Counted from the stretch's first letter, positions 26,331-36,397 are shown. The stretch: DNA of 64,000 nt from Enterovibrio qingdaonensis (GCF_028683135.1 NZ_JAJUBB010000021.1:20309-84308); one strand, 5' to 3'. Notes: generated by a model from the sequence alone, not told the origin. Translations and numbers: made by a program.

Positions 26331-28391
26331 TCAGAGATCTTTGAATATCCGCAACGCATCATAGATGGCTGCATGAATGTTTCTAGGTGCACCACAATCG
26401 CCAATCCGGAAGAGCAGGTAGCCCTCTTCCGTTTCTGCAAACGCAGGTTGTGGTTCAAAGGCAAACAAGGCATCGATATCCACCTGCCCTTTGTTGCTCG
26501 CGCCCTCTTTTAATGCGTAGTAAAGCGATTCATCAGGTCTGACACCGTTCTCTACCACCACTTGATCAACCACGCGCTCTTCGCGAACACCCGTGTACTC
26601 GTTTTCAAAGCGTGCGATCAGTTTGTCACCTTCTTTGTATACGCGTTCCAACGTCAAATCCGGCGTCATCACTACGTCACTCTGATAGAGACTGCGGTAA
26701 TAGGTGGGGAAACTGGTACCGCCTACCGCAACACCTGGCTTGATATCGTCAGTGACTAATTCCACCAGCGATCCTTTCGACGCAAGATAATCCGCAACCG
26801 ACATGCCCGCAAATTCACAAATAGTGTCAAACACCACCACATTTTTGCCTGGTTCAACCGCGCCGCTTAATATGTCCCAACTCGATACGACCAACCCATC
26901 ATCCCCGCCCCATTCTGGGCTCTGATTGATGAAAGGTTTTCCGCCAACAGCCAGCACAACCACATCGGGATTTTCAGCCAGAATGGCCGATTCATCCGCC
27001 GCGGTGTTAAACACCAGATTCACGCCTAAACGACGCAGTTCCAGATCAAACCAACGTGTGATCCCTGCGATTTGCTCCCGTTGCGGTGCTTGTGCCGCCA
27101 ATGTGATTTGCCCGCCAAGCTCGCTGTTTTTCTCAAACAGTGTGACTTGGTGACCACGTTCGGCGCAAACTCGCGCAGTCTCCATACCTCCGGGTCCGCC
27201 GCCAACGACAACAACCTTGCGGATCGGACCATCTGTTTTGGTGATGTTATGAGGGAGATGCGTTTCACGAGACGTGGCCGCATTTTGAATGCACAGGACG
27301 TCGATGCCTTGATATTGGCGATCGATACAATAGTTTGCGCCAACACACTGACGAATTTGGTCTGTCTGTCCTAATTTCACTTTGGTGATGAGATGCGGGT
27401 CAGCAAGATGTGCACGTGTCATACCAACAAAATCGACCAAACCGCTTTCCAACGCCCGTGCTGCTTGAACTGGATCTTTAATGTTTTGTGCATGCATGAC
27501 AGGCACGCTGACCACACTGCGAATACCCGCTGCCAAATGGATAAAAGGCTCTGGCGGATAGGTCATATTTGGGATCACATTCGCCAGCGTATTGTGGGTA
27601 TCACAGCCCGAACCCACCACGCTGAAGAAATCGATCAGCCCTAAACCATCGTAGTAAGCCGCAATTTCTTTCATTGCTTCATGGTCTAGGCCATCAGGGT
27701 GAAACTCATCGCCCGTCATGCGAATGCCAACGGCATAATCACGCCCAACTTCTGCCCGAACGGCTTTAAGGACTTCTACACCAAAACGCATGCGGTTTTC
27801 AAAACTGCCGCCCCATTCATCGGTTCGGTGATTAACGCGCGGGCTCCAGAATTGATCCACCAAATGTTGGTGTGCAAAAGAGAGTTCAACGCCATCTAGC
27901 CCACCGTCTTTTGCCCGCTTCACGGCTTTGGCAAAGTCATCAATCACGCGCCAGATTTCCTCGGGCTCAATGGTTTTACAGGTGGCACGGTGGACAGGCT
28001 CACGAATACCACTCGGGCTCATCAAGCTTGGCCAATTCCCCCCATCCCAACGTGAACGACGCCCCATGTGCGTCAATTGAATCATGATGTGGGCACCGTG
28101 CTTGTGCATCGCGTCAGCCAGATTTTGAAGGTGAGGAATGACATCGTCAGACGCCATGTTGACCGAACTCCACCAGCCTTGCGGGCTATCAATAGAAACC
28201 GGACTCGACCCACCACAAACACAAAGGCCGATTCCGCCTTTGGCTTTCTCTTCGTAGTATTTGATGTAACGCTCGGTGGTCATCCCATTTTCCGTTGCGT
28301 ATACCTCGGCATGCGCTGTGCTGATCACACGATTTCTGATCGTGAGCTTATTGATGGCCAGCGGTTGAAAAATCGCGTCGAACTGAGACAT
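26331..28391 (-). CDS. dgcA: Dimethylglycine demethylation flavoprotein (DgcA), trimethylamine-dehydrogenase-like
   Basis: A 686-residue two-part flavoenzyme. Residues 1-370 form an Old-Yellow-Enzyme TIM barrel binding FMN (GMTRAHLADPHLI near the end). A Cys-rich linker (CVGANYC ... LCIQNA) would hold a 4Fe-4S cluster as in trimethylamine dehydrogenase. The second half is a pyridine-nucleotide-disulfide-type domain with the dinucleotide motif VVVVGGGPGGMETARV and FEKNSELGGQ. In Pseudomonas DgcAB convert dimethylglycine to sarcosine. The operon context (dgcB, etfAB, DUF5943, M19) matches that system closely. The substrate assignment is by synteny; stachydrine or trimethylamine demethylases are relatives to exclude. 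Confidence 0.86.
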   Translation of the reverse strand: MSQFDAIFQPLAINKLTIRNRVISTAHAEVYATENGMTTERYIKYYEEKAKGGIGLCVCGGSSPVSIDSPQGWWSSVNMASDDVIPHLQNLADAMHKHGAHIMIQLTHMGRRSRWDGGNWPSLMSPSGIREPVHRATCKTIEPEEIWRVIDDFAKAVKRAKDGGLDGVELSFAHQHLVDQFWSPRVNHRTDEWGGSFENRMRFGVEVLKAVRAEVGRDYAVGIRMTGDEFHPDGLDHEAMKEIAAYYDGLGLIDFFSVVGSGCDTHNTLANVIPNMTYPPEPFIHLAAGIRSVVSVPVMHAQNIKDPVQAARALESGLVDFVGMTRAHLADPHLITKVKLGQTDQIRQCVGANYCIDRQYQGIDVLCIQNAATSRETHLPHNITKTDGPIRKVVVVGGGPGGMETARVCAERGHQVTLFEKNSELGGQITLAAQAPQREQIAGITRWFDLELRRLGVNLVFNTAADESAILAENPDVVVLAVGGKPFINQSPEWGGDDGLVVSSWDILSGAVEPGKNVVVFDTICEFAGMSVADYLASKGSLVELVTDDIKPGVAVGGTSFPTYYRSLYQSDVVMTPDLTLERVYKEGDKLIARFENEYTGVREERVVDQVVVENGVRPDESLYYALKEGASNKGQVDIDALFAFEPQPAFAETEEGYLLFRIGDCGAPRNIHAAIYDALRIFKDL

Positions 28392-28456
28392 TGCACTTCC
28401 TTATACATGACGGGCTAAGGCATCTTTTTCGCGCCTTTTACATAGCTTGTTTGACA

Positions 28457-28990
28457 CTATCCGATCGGTTTCACCTCAAAGAGGCCAAACTCTATCCCTT
28501 CTTCCGCCCCACTTTGTAACTGGGTGGCGACCGTTTTAATGGGAAAACCCACACTGTCTGTTATCTGATCCATTGCGCCTGCAAACCAGCCTGTGAACAT
28601 GTAGTCCACCTTCCGGTTTACCTTGCCGTAGTAGTAAACAAACGCTGAGTTCTCGAGCCTCACTTTTGCCGTACCCTGTGCGACATCGAGTTGCTCGATA
28701 AAGAATTGCCCCCAACCACGTTGAGAGAGTCGTTTCATGTAATGGTCAAAGACTTCAGCACCTGAAATGCCGTGTGTCGCGCCTTCTTTTTCACACCAGA
28801 AATAAGCTGATTTATAGCCTGCCTTATAAAGCAACTCTGCATAGACATCCGCACCAATAGCGTCTTCTACGGCAGCATGGTTATTGATAAAGAAATGCCG
28901 AGGAACATAGAGCATGGGTAATCCATCGGTGCTCCACACGCCTGTTTCGTCATCAACTTCAATCGGTATTTCCGGGGGATGATGTCCCAT
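28457..28990 (-). CDS. DUF5943-like (V4R-fold) protein of the dimethylglycine operon
   Basis: A protein of about 177 residues from the ATG at 28990, chosen because AAGGA lies seven bases upstream; an ATG at 29005 is the alternative. It resembles the conserved hypothetical protein between the M19 gene and dgcA in Pseudomonas dimethylglycine clusters. Visible features are WSTDGLPMLYVPRHFFINN, an alpha/beta core ending in GAEEGIEFGLFEV, and aromatic patches typical of the V4R ligand-binding fold. No catalytic motif is evident. Its invariant placement suggests an accessory role, possibly ligand sensing or cofactor delivery. Confidence 0.7.
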   Translation of the reverse strand: MGHHPPEIPIEVDDETGVWSTDGLPMLYVPRHFFINNHAAVEDAIGADVYAELLYKAGYKSAYFWCEKEGATHGISGAEVFDHYMKRLSQRGWGQFFIEQLDVAQGTAKVRLENSAFVYYYGKVNRKVDYMFTGWFAGAMDQITDSVGFPIKTVATQLQSGAEEGIEFGLFEVKPIG

Positions 28991-29022
28991 GTTCTCGTCC
29001 TTCATTCGTAACCCCAGTACAT

Positions 29023-30015
29023 TTATTCGCCCCAAACATCTCTCAAGACGTTCACCCAGTTACCGCCCATGATTTTCTGCACCTTCTCGGGAGACCAACC
29101 GTTCGCCAGCAAGGCTTCAGTTAGGTTCGGGAATTCCCCGACAGTGCGAATGCCTTTGGGGTTAATGATCTCGCCAAAGCGTGTCAGTCTTCGGGCATAA
29201 CCTTTGTCATGGGTGATCCATTCAAAGAACGCCTGATCGTGGCCTTGGGTAAAGTCAGTGCCGATGCCCACACAGTCTTCGCCAACCAAATCGACGATGT
29301 AGTCAATCGCTTCAACATAGTCTTCGATGGTGGATTGGATGCCGTTTTTCAAAAATGGCGCAAACATGGTGACCCCGATGAAACCACCATGGTCAGCAAT
29401 GAATTTCAGCTCTTCATCGGACTTGTTGCGGGGGTGCTCTTTAAGGCCGAGTGGTAGGCAGTGGGAATAACAAACCGGTTTTTTCGATTCGAGTATGACT
29501 TCTTCTGACGTTTTTGGACCAACATGGGAAAGGTCACACATCATGCCGACACGGTTCATTTCCGCGACGACTTCCTTGCCGAATCCCGACAGACCACCAT
29601 CACGCTCGTAGCAGCCTGTGCCGACCAAGTTTTGAGTGTTGTAAGCCATTTGAGCAATGCCCACACCCAGCTTTTTGAAAATTTCGATATAGCCAAGTTT
29701 GTCTTCGAATGCGTGGACATTCTGAAAGCCAAGCATAATGCCTGTCTTGCCTTCTTGCTTGGCGCGCAGAATGTCATCGGTCGAATGCACTGGGCGAATA
29801 AGGTCGCTGTTTTCTTCCATCAACTGGTTGAACTCAACAATGTTATCCACGGTTGCCTGAAAGCCTTCCCATACCGACACGGTGCAATTCGCCGCTGTCA
29901 GGCCCCCTTTCGCCATATCTTCAAACAGTGCACGATTCCACTTCGCGATGATCAACCCATCAATGATGATGGAGTCACGATGCAAAGCTGCCGCAATTGG
30001 ATTGTTGTTCGACAT
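29023..30015 (-). CDS. Peptidase M19 (membrane dipeptidase)-family protein with altered metal site
   Basis: A 330-residue member of the renal dipeptidase family. The later zinc-ligand histidines appear conserved (CDLSHVGP and CYSHCLPLG), as does VGIGTDFTQG. However, the N-terminal His-x-Asp that binds the first zinc is missing: residues 18-23 read IDGLII. The bridging Glu region reads GFQNVHAFE with Gln in its place. It is unlikely to be an ordinary binuclear dipeptidase. It lies upstream of the DUF5943-like gene, with a 33-bp gap from my chosen start there, and matches the M19 gene of Pseudomonas dimethylglycine clusters. Confidence 0.78.
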   Translation of the reverse strand: MSNNNPIAAALHRDSIIIDGLIIAKWNRALFEDMAKGGLTAANCTVSVWEGFQATVDNIVEFNQLMEENSDLIRPVHSTDDILRAKQEGKTGIMLGFQNVHAFEDKLGYIEIFKKLGVGIAQMAYNTQNLVGTGCYERDGGLSGFGKEVVAEMNRVGMMCDLSHVGPKTSEEVILESKKPVCYSHCLPLGLKEHPRNKSDEELKFIADHGGFIGVTMFAPFLKNGIQSTIEDYVEAIDYIVDLVGEDCVGIGTDFTQGHDQAFFEWITHDKGYARRLTRFGEIINPKGIRTVGEFPNLTEALLANGWSPEKVQKIMGGNWVNVLRDVWGE

Positions 30016-30118
30016 CTTGTCTACCCACGTTAGCGTTCTCTTTATATGTAGTTCAAGTTAACCAACAAGGGGGTGATTCAGCGGTGCGATTGCGACAGGA
30101 TTGAACAGGAATGCGTCG

Positions 30119-31297
30119 TTACCGATCTCTACCCTGACGGCTTTTCGTTCTCATCATTTTGACGAGAGAGGAGAACGGATAAATTGTCTGTCCCACAATG
30201 GTTTTCGGTAAAGGCTTGGTCGTGCCATATTCAGCTGGCCAGTGTGTTTTTGGCATATGCATGGTGCCAAATAGCCAATCAAACAGCACAAGGTGAGCAC
30301 CAAAATTGGTATCGATCGCAGGCTTCTCTGAACTGTGGTGCCAATGATGAAACTGAGGCGTTACAAAGATGTACTTCAGAACACCAAACGGTAGCCTCGT
30401 ATTGCAGTGAATCAAGACCGCCTGCAGTGCAGCAAACACGACGTAGGCATTTAGTACACCTTCCGATGGCCCTAAGAGATACAGCGGCACCATCACCATC
30501 GCGCGCTCAGAAAATACCTGGATGAAATGTCCTCGCGAACCCGCCAACCAATCGAGGTTTTCAACTGAATGATGAACCGCATGCACAGGCCAGAGGCATT
30601 TCACCACATGGAACAAACGGTGCTCCCAGTACAAAACAAAGTCAGCGGCAACAAGGACTATTAAGAACTGAAGAACGGTAGGTAGAGCCTGAAAACTTTC
30701 CTGAAATGAAGGACTAACCGCCCAGTTAAAATGACTCGTGTGGTAGTTGGCATAAATCAGAATGGCCGAAATGGCGAGGTGGTTAAAACAGAAATAGATA
30801 AAGTCCGTTTCCCACTCGGCACGAAGAATGACCTGATTTTTGTATTTAGGCAGAAGCTTTTCTAACGAGAGGAAAATCGCCGCAGACCCCAGCAGTGCCA
30901 AGATAAGCCAATCAACACCTAGCGAAAGCTCCATAGGTTCGACAGGCCCAACAGGAACGGCATACCCTCCAAGCGCAAAAGCCAACAGGGTGAGAAGAAT
31001 GCCTGCACAGCCTAACCTGCGATACTTTTTTAAAAAGTGGGTCATTGCACCGAAGAACAATGAAAAGTACATGCCGTACTTCAGCACAACCTGCAGTTTT
31101 TCCGCATCGTACGCTTTACGAAGCTCGGTAGTCGTTAGCAACGAGGGGTAGAGGTACGCAAGCACAGCCAACAAGCTCAGTGCGCCTAAAAAAACCGAAA
31201 GGTAGCCACTGATTTTTCCATCGCCTAATCGAAACTGTCGCTCTGCGTCCAATTCAACCACGCGGTTTCGATATTCGTACTTTTCCTTGTTGCTCAT
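30119..31297 (-). CDS. Sterol desaturase/fatty acid hydroxylase-family membrane protein
   Basis: A 392-residue multi-pass protein. It shows the di-iron histidine pattern of the fatty acid hydroxylase superfamily: HRLFH, then HAVHHS, with HHWHHSS further on. Hydrophobic segments flank these boxes, and five or so precede them in the first 220 residues. Relatives hydroxylate or desaturate lipids or ether lipids using oxygen. It starts upstream of the M19 gene (about 100-bp gap) in the same direction, so it may belong to the dgc operon, where a lipid enzyme is unexpected. The substrate is unknown. Confidence 0.82.
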   Translation of the reverse strand: MSNKEKYEYRNRVVELDAERQFRLGDGKISGYLSVFLGALSLLAVLAYLYPSLLTTTELRKAYDAEKLQVVLKYGMYFSLFFGAMTHFLKKYRRLGCAGILLTLLAFALGGYAVPVGPVEPMELSLGVDWLILALLGSAAIFLSLEKLLPKYKNQVILRAEWETDFIYFCFNHLAISAILIYANYHTSHFNWAVSPSFQESFQALPTVLQFLIVLVAADFVLYWEHRLFHVVKCLWPVHAVHHSVENLDWLAGSRGHFIQVFSERAMVMVPLYLLGPSEGVLNAYVVFAALQAVLIHCNTRLPFGVLKYIFVTPQFHHWHHSSEKPAIDTNFGAHLVLFDWLFGTMHMPKTHWPAEYGTTKPLPKTIVGQTIYPFSSLVKMMRTKSRQGRDR

Positions 31298-31375
31298 AAC
31301 TGCTTACTCTCGGGATTGGAGGAATAAGAGTATGTTAGCGTTGTGTTTAACGGCGTGCCCGCACGACGCTCCAAG

Positions 31376-31406
31376 TAACAAATAACGCCACATGACGTGG
31401 CGTTAT
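31376..31406 (-). terminator. Hairpin downstream of fhs
   Basis: ATAACGCCAC (31382-31391) pairs with GTGGCGTTAT (31397-31406) across 5 nt. Read on the minus strand it is followed by TTGTTAC, a weak T run. It lies 26 bp after the fhs stop codon and separates it from the sterol desaturase-family gene. Confidence 0.55.
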
Positions 31407-31431
31407 ATAGTACCTTCAGCGCAAGGTGTAC

Positions 31432-33168
31432 TTAGAACAAGCCGACGATCTCACCATCATCGTCTAACGAGATATTGAGAGCCGCTGGGTGCTTGGGTAA
31501 GCCCGGCATGGTCATAACGTCCCCGCAAATCGCGACAACAAAGCCTGCACCGGCCATCAAACGCAACTCTCTGACAGAGAGAATGTGCCCTTCGGGTGCG
31601 CCTAACTCACTGGCTTCTGAAGAAAAACTGTAAGGCGTTTTTGCAATACAAATAGGAAGATGTCCAAACCCAAGATCATGAATTTCATCTAGCTGTTTTT
31701 GCGCTGCAATGTTGAACTGAACGTCTGCCGCACCGTAAAGCTCGGTGGCAACAGCACGAATTTTTTCATCAATGGCCTGTTCGTTTTCGTAAAGGTATTT
31801 CACTTGCGCACCGTCATTTTCCAGTGCAGATTTTACAGCTTCAGCGACCGCTTTCGCGCCCTCTCCACCTTCAGCCCAGTGTGTGGCTTCTTCTACACGC
31901 GCACCCAGTTTCAAACAGGCTTCTTTGATGGCAGTCAATTCCTGCGTGGTGTCTGTCGGGAAGCGGTTGATAGCAACAATCGGGTTCAGACCAAATTTCT
32001 GCATGTTTTGGATATGACGTTCGAGATTAACCATGCCGTTTGAAAGTGCCTCGACATTTGGCTCATCAAGCTGCATTTTCAGTAAGCCACCCTGCATTTT
32101 CAGGGCGCGCACGGTACAAACAAGCACGGCGACATCGGGTTCCAACCCAGAAATACGGGACTTGATATGAATGAACTTCTCTGCCCCTAAATCTGCACCA
32201 AATCCCGCCTCAGTCACGACCACGTCTGACAGCCCCATTGCAGTGCGTGTTGCCATCACTGAGTTACAACCATGGGCAATGTTAGCGAATGGTCCACCGT
32301 GGATAAGAGCAGGGTTATGCTCCAACGTTTGAATGAGGTTCGGTTGGATGGCATCTTTCAGCAACACTGTCATTGCACCGTCAGCACCTAATTCACGCGC
32401 TGTGACAGGCCGACCACTGGTATCGCGACCAATAATAATATTGCCCAATCTGCGTTGCAGATCTTTACGGTCTTCCGCCAGACATAAGATAGCCATGATT
32501 TCTGAGGCAACGGTGATATCAAAACCCGACTCTCTCGGCTGCCCATGCGCAGGGCCACCCAAACCTACCAAGGTATGACGCAACGCGCGGTCATTCATGT
32601 CCATCACGCGGCGCCACGTGATGCGCCTTGGGTCTAGGTCGAGTTCGTTGTCCCAGTGAATATGATTATCGATCAGTGCTGCCAGCAGATTGTGTGCGGA
32701 AGTGATGGCATGAAAGTCACCGTTAAAGTGCAGATTCAAATCTTCCATCGGGATCGCTTGTGAACGACCACCTCCTGCTGCACCACCTTTCACCCCAAAA
32801 CAAGGGCCAAGAGATGGCTCACGCAAGCATACGCTGGTGTTAACGCCAATACTGTTCAACGCATCTGTCAAACCAATGCTGGTTGTTGTTTTCCCTTCAC
32901 CCGCAGGTGTTGGTGTTATTGCCGTCACCAACACCAGCTTCCCTTGCTTCGTTGTTGTGTCAATCTGACCTAAATCAAGTTTCGCCTTGTAGTGTCCATA
33001 AGGAATAAGCGCATGATGCGCGACACCCAACTTGCGCTGAGCCACTTCGAAAATAGGCCAAGGTTTCACTGCACGTGCAATGTCGATATCCGGGGCACCC
33101 GGTGGGGGTAAAACTGTCATAGATGATTCTGCCAGTACTGTATTATTTTGGTTATTCATACCTGCCAT
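31432..33168 (-). CDS. fhs: Formate--tetrahydrofolate ligase
   Basis: A protein of about 578 residues. I prefer the ATG at 33168, with GAAG five bases upstream; a TTG at 33189 and an ATG at 33159 are alternatives. The ATP-binding [14 protein letters not shown] and the folate/formyl-phosphate region [18 protein letters not shown] are canonical. The length matches the family (about 556-560) apart from a longer N terminus. The enzyme interconverts formate, ATP and THF with 10-formyl-THF. Third in a set with the DmdA-like gene and metF, it may run toward formate and ATP to drain methyl-derived carbon, as proposed for the ligM-metF-ligH set in lignin degraders. Confidence 0.93.
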   Translation of the reverse strand: MAGMNNQNNTVLAESSMTVLPPPGAPDIDIARAVKPWPIFEVAQRKLGVAHHALIPYGHYKAKLDLGQIDTTTKQGKLVLVTAITPTPAGEGKTTTSIGLTDALNSIGVNTSVCLREPSLGPCFGVKGGAAGGGRSQAIPMEDLNLHFNGDFHAITSAHNLLAALIDNHIHWDNELDLDPRRITWRRVMDMNDRALRHTLVGLGGPAHGQPRESGFDITVASEIMAILCLAEDRKDLQRRLGNIIIGRDTSGRPVTARELGADGAMTVLLKDAIQPNLIQTLEHNPALIHGGPFANIAHGCNSVMATRTAMGLSDVVVTEAGFGADLGAEKFIHIKSRISGLEPDVAVLVCTVRALKMQGGLLKMQLDEPNVEALSNGMVNLERHIQNMQKFGLNPIVAINRFPTDTTQELTAIKEACLKLGARVEEATHWAEGGEGAKAVAEAVKSALENDGAQVKYLYENEQAIDEKIRAVATELYGAADVQFNIAAQKQLDEIHDLGFGHLPICIAKTPYSFSSEASELGAPEGHILSVRELRLMAGAGFVVAICGDVMTMPGLPKHPAALNISLDDDGEIVGLF

Positions 33169-33175
33169 CCAAACT

Positions 33176-34081
33176 TCATGACGACACAAGCAAGTGAGCC
33201 GATGACAACCATTGGTTTGACTGCTTTAAGCCACCAAACGGAAAAAGATGAATCCCTTGAAGCGACGTCGACGGGTGCGTCGCTTTATATTCACAAAGCG
33301 TTCTAAACAGCGCATCCGGTGTCCAAGGGCGCAGTAGTCTCGCTGCATTCATATTTTTGCGCAATGCCTTTGCGGAGGTTGATACACCACACTGCGCTGC
33401 GTATGCGAGCAAATTTTTCAACCGTGTTGGGCCAGCAAGGCCCAAGTAGACCGGAATTGACGACAAAATGGTTTGATGTTCATCAAGCCATTTAATGAGT
33501 GATTCATCATCAAATGAAAACTGTGTTACAACCCAAAGTTCCAGTCCGTGTGCTTTTGCATAATCACGCTTAAACATAAGTGCTTCTTTTAATGCGGTAT
33601 TATCTGCTTTGGGGTGCCCTTCAGGATGCCCTGCAACGCCCATCCCTGTTAGGCCGTACTCGGTCAAAATACCTGAGGCCAACAATGCAAGCGTATCTTG
33701 GTACGGTCCCAATGCTTTTTCTGTGTCACCCGCGATGAGCAATACCTCTTTCACACCTATACGTTGAAGAGACGCCAACCATGCGCGCAAGGTTTCTGCA
33801 TCAGGTACGCTGCGCGCTGGAAGATGAGGAACTGGCTTCATCCCCCAGCCTAGCAAGGTTTCACAGGCACTAAATGCGTTTTCAAATGCTGCGTTGGGCA
33901 AAAACGGAACATACACCCGCATACCTTGATGCATCCACTCTGGTGCGGTAGCACCTAAGTCAACGATTTGTTTGGGCGTTGCTTCTAAAGAAGACTGAGA
34001 GAGCAATGCGTTAGCTGCTGATACAGGATCAACCAGCTCTGGCAACGTACGGTTGCCATCTGAAATACTGTCCATGGTCAT
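33176..34081 (-). CDS. metF: Methylenetetrahydrofolate reductase (MetF family), probably catabolic
   Basis: A 301-residue flavoprotein of the MTHFR family. The recognisable segments are [10 protein letters not shown] (FAD/folate region), VVTQFSFD with the substrate-binding Gln, and [10 protein letters not shown]. It is more divergent than housekeeping MetF (for example [10 protein letters not shown] instead of the usual GVAGYPEGHP). It lies between the DmdA-like demethylase (54 bp upstream) and fhs (a few bases downstream). It therefore probably oxidises 5-methyl-THF to 5,10-methylene-THF in catabolism rather than making methyl-THF for methionine synthesis. Confidence 0.85.
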   Translation of the reverse strand: MTMDSISDGNRTLPELVDPVSAANALLSQSSLEATPKQIVDLGATAPEWMHQGMRVYVPFLPNAAFENAFSACETLLGWGMKPVPHLPARSVPDAETLRAWLASLQRIGVKEVLLIAGDTEKALGPYQDTLALLASGILTEYGLTGMGVAGHPEGHPKADNTALKEALMFKRDYAKAHGLELWVVTQFSFDDESLIKWLDEHQTILSSIPVYLGLAGPTRLKNLLAYAAQCGVSTSAKALRKNMNAARLLRPWTPDALFRTLCEYKATHPSTSLQGIHLFPFGGLKQSNQWLSSAHLLVSS

Positions 34082-34135
34082 GAAACGTGTCGCCTAGAGG
34101 GAAGCAAGGCGCAGTGAACACACTGCGCCATAATG

Positions 34136-35473
34136 CTAATCGACGAAGTCACTGCCGCGAGATTTCGCCACTTCTCGAGAGTTTGGATTAACAGAAGGGC
34201 GGAAGGGTACATCAACTACCTCTGCATCCACAACTTCTCCGCCATATTCAGACGGTAACGCCACTTTCAGTTTGGTGCCTACGTCCCGCATATCCCAAGG
34301 AACATGGCAAAGCGCGATATTCGTTTCGAGCTCTGGGCTGTACCAAGGCGACGTTACGTAGCCGATGGCATCACCACCGTCTGCGCCATAGATCAGCCAA
34401 AAGTCATTGGAGTAATCAATAACCTGCTCTCCGCCAAACACAATGCCGACCATGCCAAGTTCGTAAGGCGAATTACCGGCTTCAATGTCATCTCGCGCTT
34501 TTTCCAGCGCGGCTTTACCGATGTAGTCACCCTCTTTATTTTTGGGAACTTGGTACGCAAGGTTACATTGAAACGGTGACACTTCTTGGTCGATGTCCTG
34601 ACCCCAAGACAGAATTCCCGCAGCAATACGGCGATGGTGTGCAGGTGCAATCACCATCAGGTTATGAGCTTTACCCGCTTCCAATACGCCATACCAGACT
34701 TTCTCTGCATGCAGCGTGGCGTCTTTACAGTAGATTTCGTACCCTTTTTCTCCGGTAAACCCGGTCTGGGAAATAATGACATCAGCCCCATTCAAGTTAC
34801 CTTCCATTAACCCGTAGAAGGGGATATCACTGACCGCTGGCCCAAAGAGATCAGCCATCAGTGCTTCTGATTTAGGCCCTTGAATTTGCAATGGCGCGAC
34901 ATCAATTTCCGCGATACTGACATCAAACCCCTTGCCAACATTTACGCCCTGAAGCCAAAGTTCAAGATCACTGTCAGAGATTGAAAACCAAAACTCATCC
35001 TCGGCAGGACGAAGCAAGACTGGATCGTTAAGAATCCCCCCTTCTTCGTTGCAAAGAATCACGTATTTTCCGTGCATTGGTTTTATAAGGTTGGCTGCTC
35101 GGGTAATAACAAAATCTACAAATTTCTCCGCGTCTGGCCCTTTGACCTGTATCTGACGCTCTACTGCTACATTCCACATGGTTACGTGATTAACCAGTGC
35201 ATCGTACTCGACCATTGCACCGCCATCTTCTGGTAGCACATAGCCGCGTGGGTGGTAAATGCGGTTGTAGACCGTTGCGCGCCAGCAGCCTGCTTCAAAA
35301 GCGAGGTGCCAATAAGGCGATTTTCTGACACGCGTCGAAATGAGCATTTCGACAGGCGTAGGGCCAGATTGCCTTAAGTTGATGGGAACGCGTCGTGTGG
35401 ATTGTTCTACGGAGGTGTTATGTCTCGCTGCGCCTGCTCTTGCCTGAAGGAGGCTTTTGTCACTGTCGGTCAT
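34136..35473 (-). CDS. DmdA-like folate-dependent methyltransferase/demethylase (GcvT superfamily)
   Basis: A 445-residue GcvT-fold protein. The N-terminal folate-binding domain has MWNVAVERQIQVKGPDAEKF, GGILNDPVLLRP and FWFSISDSDLELW, a pattern I recall from DMSP demethylase DmdA. PLQIQGPKSEALMADLFG, SQTGFTGEKGYEIY and a C-terminal barrel domain (IGYVTSPWYSPELETNIAL) complete the fold. It is longer than DmdA (about 370), with a 60-residue N-terminal extension. It should transfer a methyl group from a methylated substrate to THF; the next genes, metF and fhs, would oxidise it. The substrate is unknown: DMSP, glycine betaine or another onium compound or O-methyl donor is possible. A regulatory gap of 228 bp separates it from a divergent esterase gene. 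Confidence 0.78.
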   Translation of the reverse strand: MTDSDKSLLQARAGAARHNTSVEQSTRRVPINLRQSGPTPVEMLISTRVRKSPYWHLAFEAGCWRATVYNRIYHPRGYVLPEDGGAMVEYDALVNHVTMWNVAVERQIQVKGPDAEKFVDFVITRAANLIKPMHGKYVILCNEEGGILNDPVLLRPAEDEFWFSISDSDLELWLQGVNVGKGFDVSIAEIDVAPLQIQGPKSEALMADLFGPAVSDIPFYGLMEGNLNGADVIISQTGFTGEKGYEIYCKDATLHAEKVWYGVLEAGKAHNLMVIAPAHHRRIAAGILSWGQDIDQEVSPFQCNLAYQVPKNKEGDYIGKAALEKARDDIEAGNSPYELGMVGIVFGGEQVIDYSNDFWLIYGADGGDAIGYVTSPWYSPELETNIALCHVPWDMRDVGTKLKVALPSEYGGEVVDAEVVDVPFRPSVNPNSREVAKSRGSDFVD

Positions 35474-35701
35474 GGCTGAACCCTCATAAGTGCCCTAGCG
35501 TTTATACCTAAACAACTTGGTCGCAGGTTATTTGGGTATATCTCAATTAACATGGGCGTTTTTCGCCATGAAAATTGTTCAACGTGCGACACCTCAAAAA
35601 GCAAACGCGTCAAAAAACGACAGGGAACCTTCAGTTTTCACCTGCAGCAATGGGTAACTTGGGTATACACTGTAGGGCTGAAATCACAAAGAGAATAAAC
35701 A

Positions 35702-36349
35702 ATGCCACGTATATTATGTTTTGGTGATTCAAACACTTGGGGCTACAACCCTTCAAACGGACAACGATGGCCTGAAGGCGTTCGTTGGACATCCCGTCTT
35801 GATGAACATCTCAACCAAAATACGTCGCAGGACGAACATTGGTATGTGTTGGAAGAAGGTTTGAATGGTCGTACGACAGTTTGGAATGACCCCATGAAAC
35901 CTTATCGTGATGGTAGTGCCGCGTTGCCTATGCTTTTACTTACGCATCGCCCATTAGACTGGGTGGTCATCATGCTGGGTACCAACGATCTTAAATCTCA
36001 ATTTCCGTCAGAACCAGCCTGGATTGCAGAAGGGATAAGAAAGCTCGTAAATCAAATTCGTGATACTGACAACGCCTCTTATCCTACGCCACAAATCCTC
36101 ATCGTCTCTCCTCCTCCAATGCATGACGATAACAATTGGGCTCTCGGTTTTAGAAATGGTAGAGAAAAATCGTTGGAGTTGTCTGAGCATTTCAGTGTGG
36201 TGGCACAAGATGAAATGTGCGATTTCCTTGACGCCAGTGAGGTGTGCGAAGCCTCACCGATTGACGGATTACATTTGGATCAGGAGGGTCACGCAGCACT
36301 GGCAGAAGCCATCGCTGAATTCCTTATCGATAAGTCGAGTGATCGTTAA
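35702..36349 (+). CDS. SGNH/GDSL-family esterase (arylesterase-like)
   Basis: A 215-residue cytoplasmic hydrolase with no signal peptide. The nucleophile is Ser10 in FGDSNTWGY, block III is MLGTNDLK, and the Asp/His pair is D188 and H191 in DGLHLD. The spacing and the LNGRTTVWNDP region match the aryl-esterase/acyltransferase group of SGNH enzymes. Its natural ester is unknown. It is transcribed divergently from the DmdA-like gene and followed 48 bp later by the lipocalin gene. Confidence 0.87.
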   Translation: MPRILCFGDSNTWGYNPSNGQRWPEGVRWTSRLDEHLNQNTSQDEHWYVLEEGLNGRTTVWNDPMKPYRDGSAALPMLLLTHRPLDWVVIMLGTNDLKSQFPSEPAWIAEGIRKLVNQIRDTDNASYPTPQILIVSPPPMHDDNNWALGFRNGREKSLELSEHFSVVAQDEMCDFLDASEVCEASPIDGLHLDQEGHAALAEAIAEFLIDKSSDR

Positions 36350-36397
36350 GCAAACCAACCACGTAAGCCGTTATATTTCCTCGATAAGAGACAACCT

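Noticed and set aside
34136..35473. Naming this gene dmdA or gcvT outright
   Set aside because: It is longer than DmdA and sits in a different context; its substrate cannot be read from sequence.
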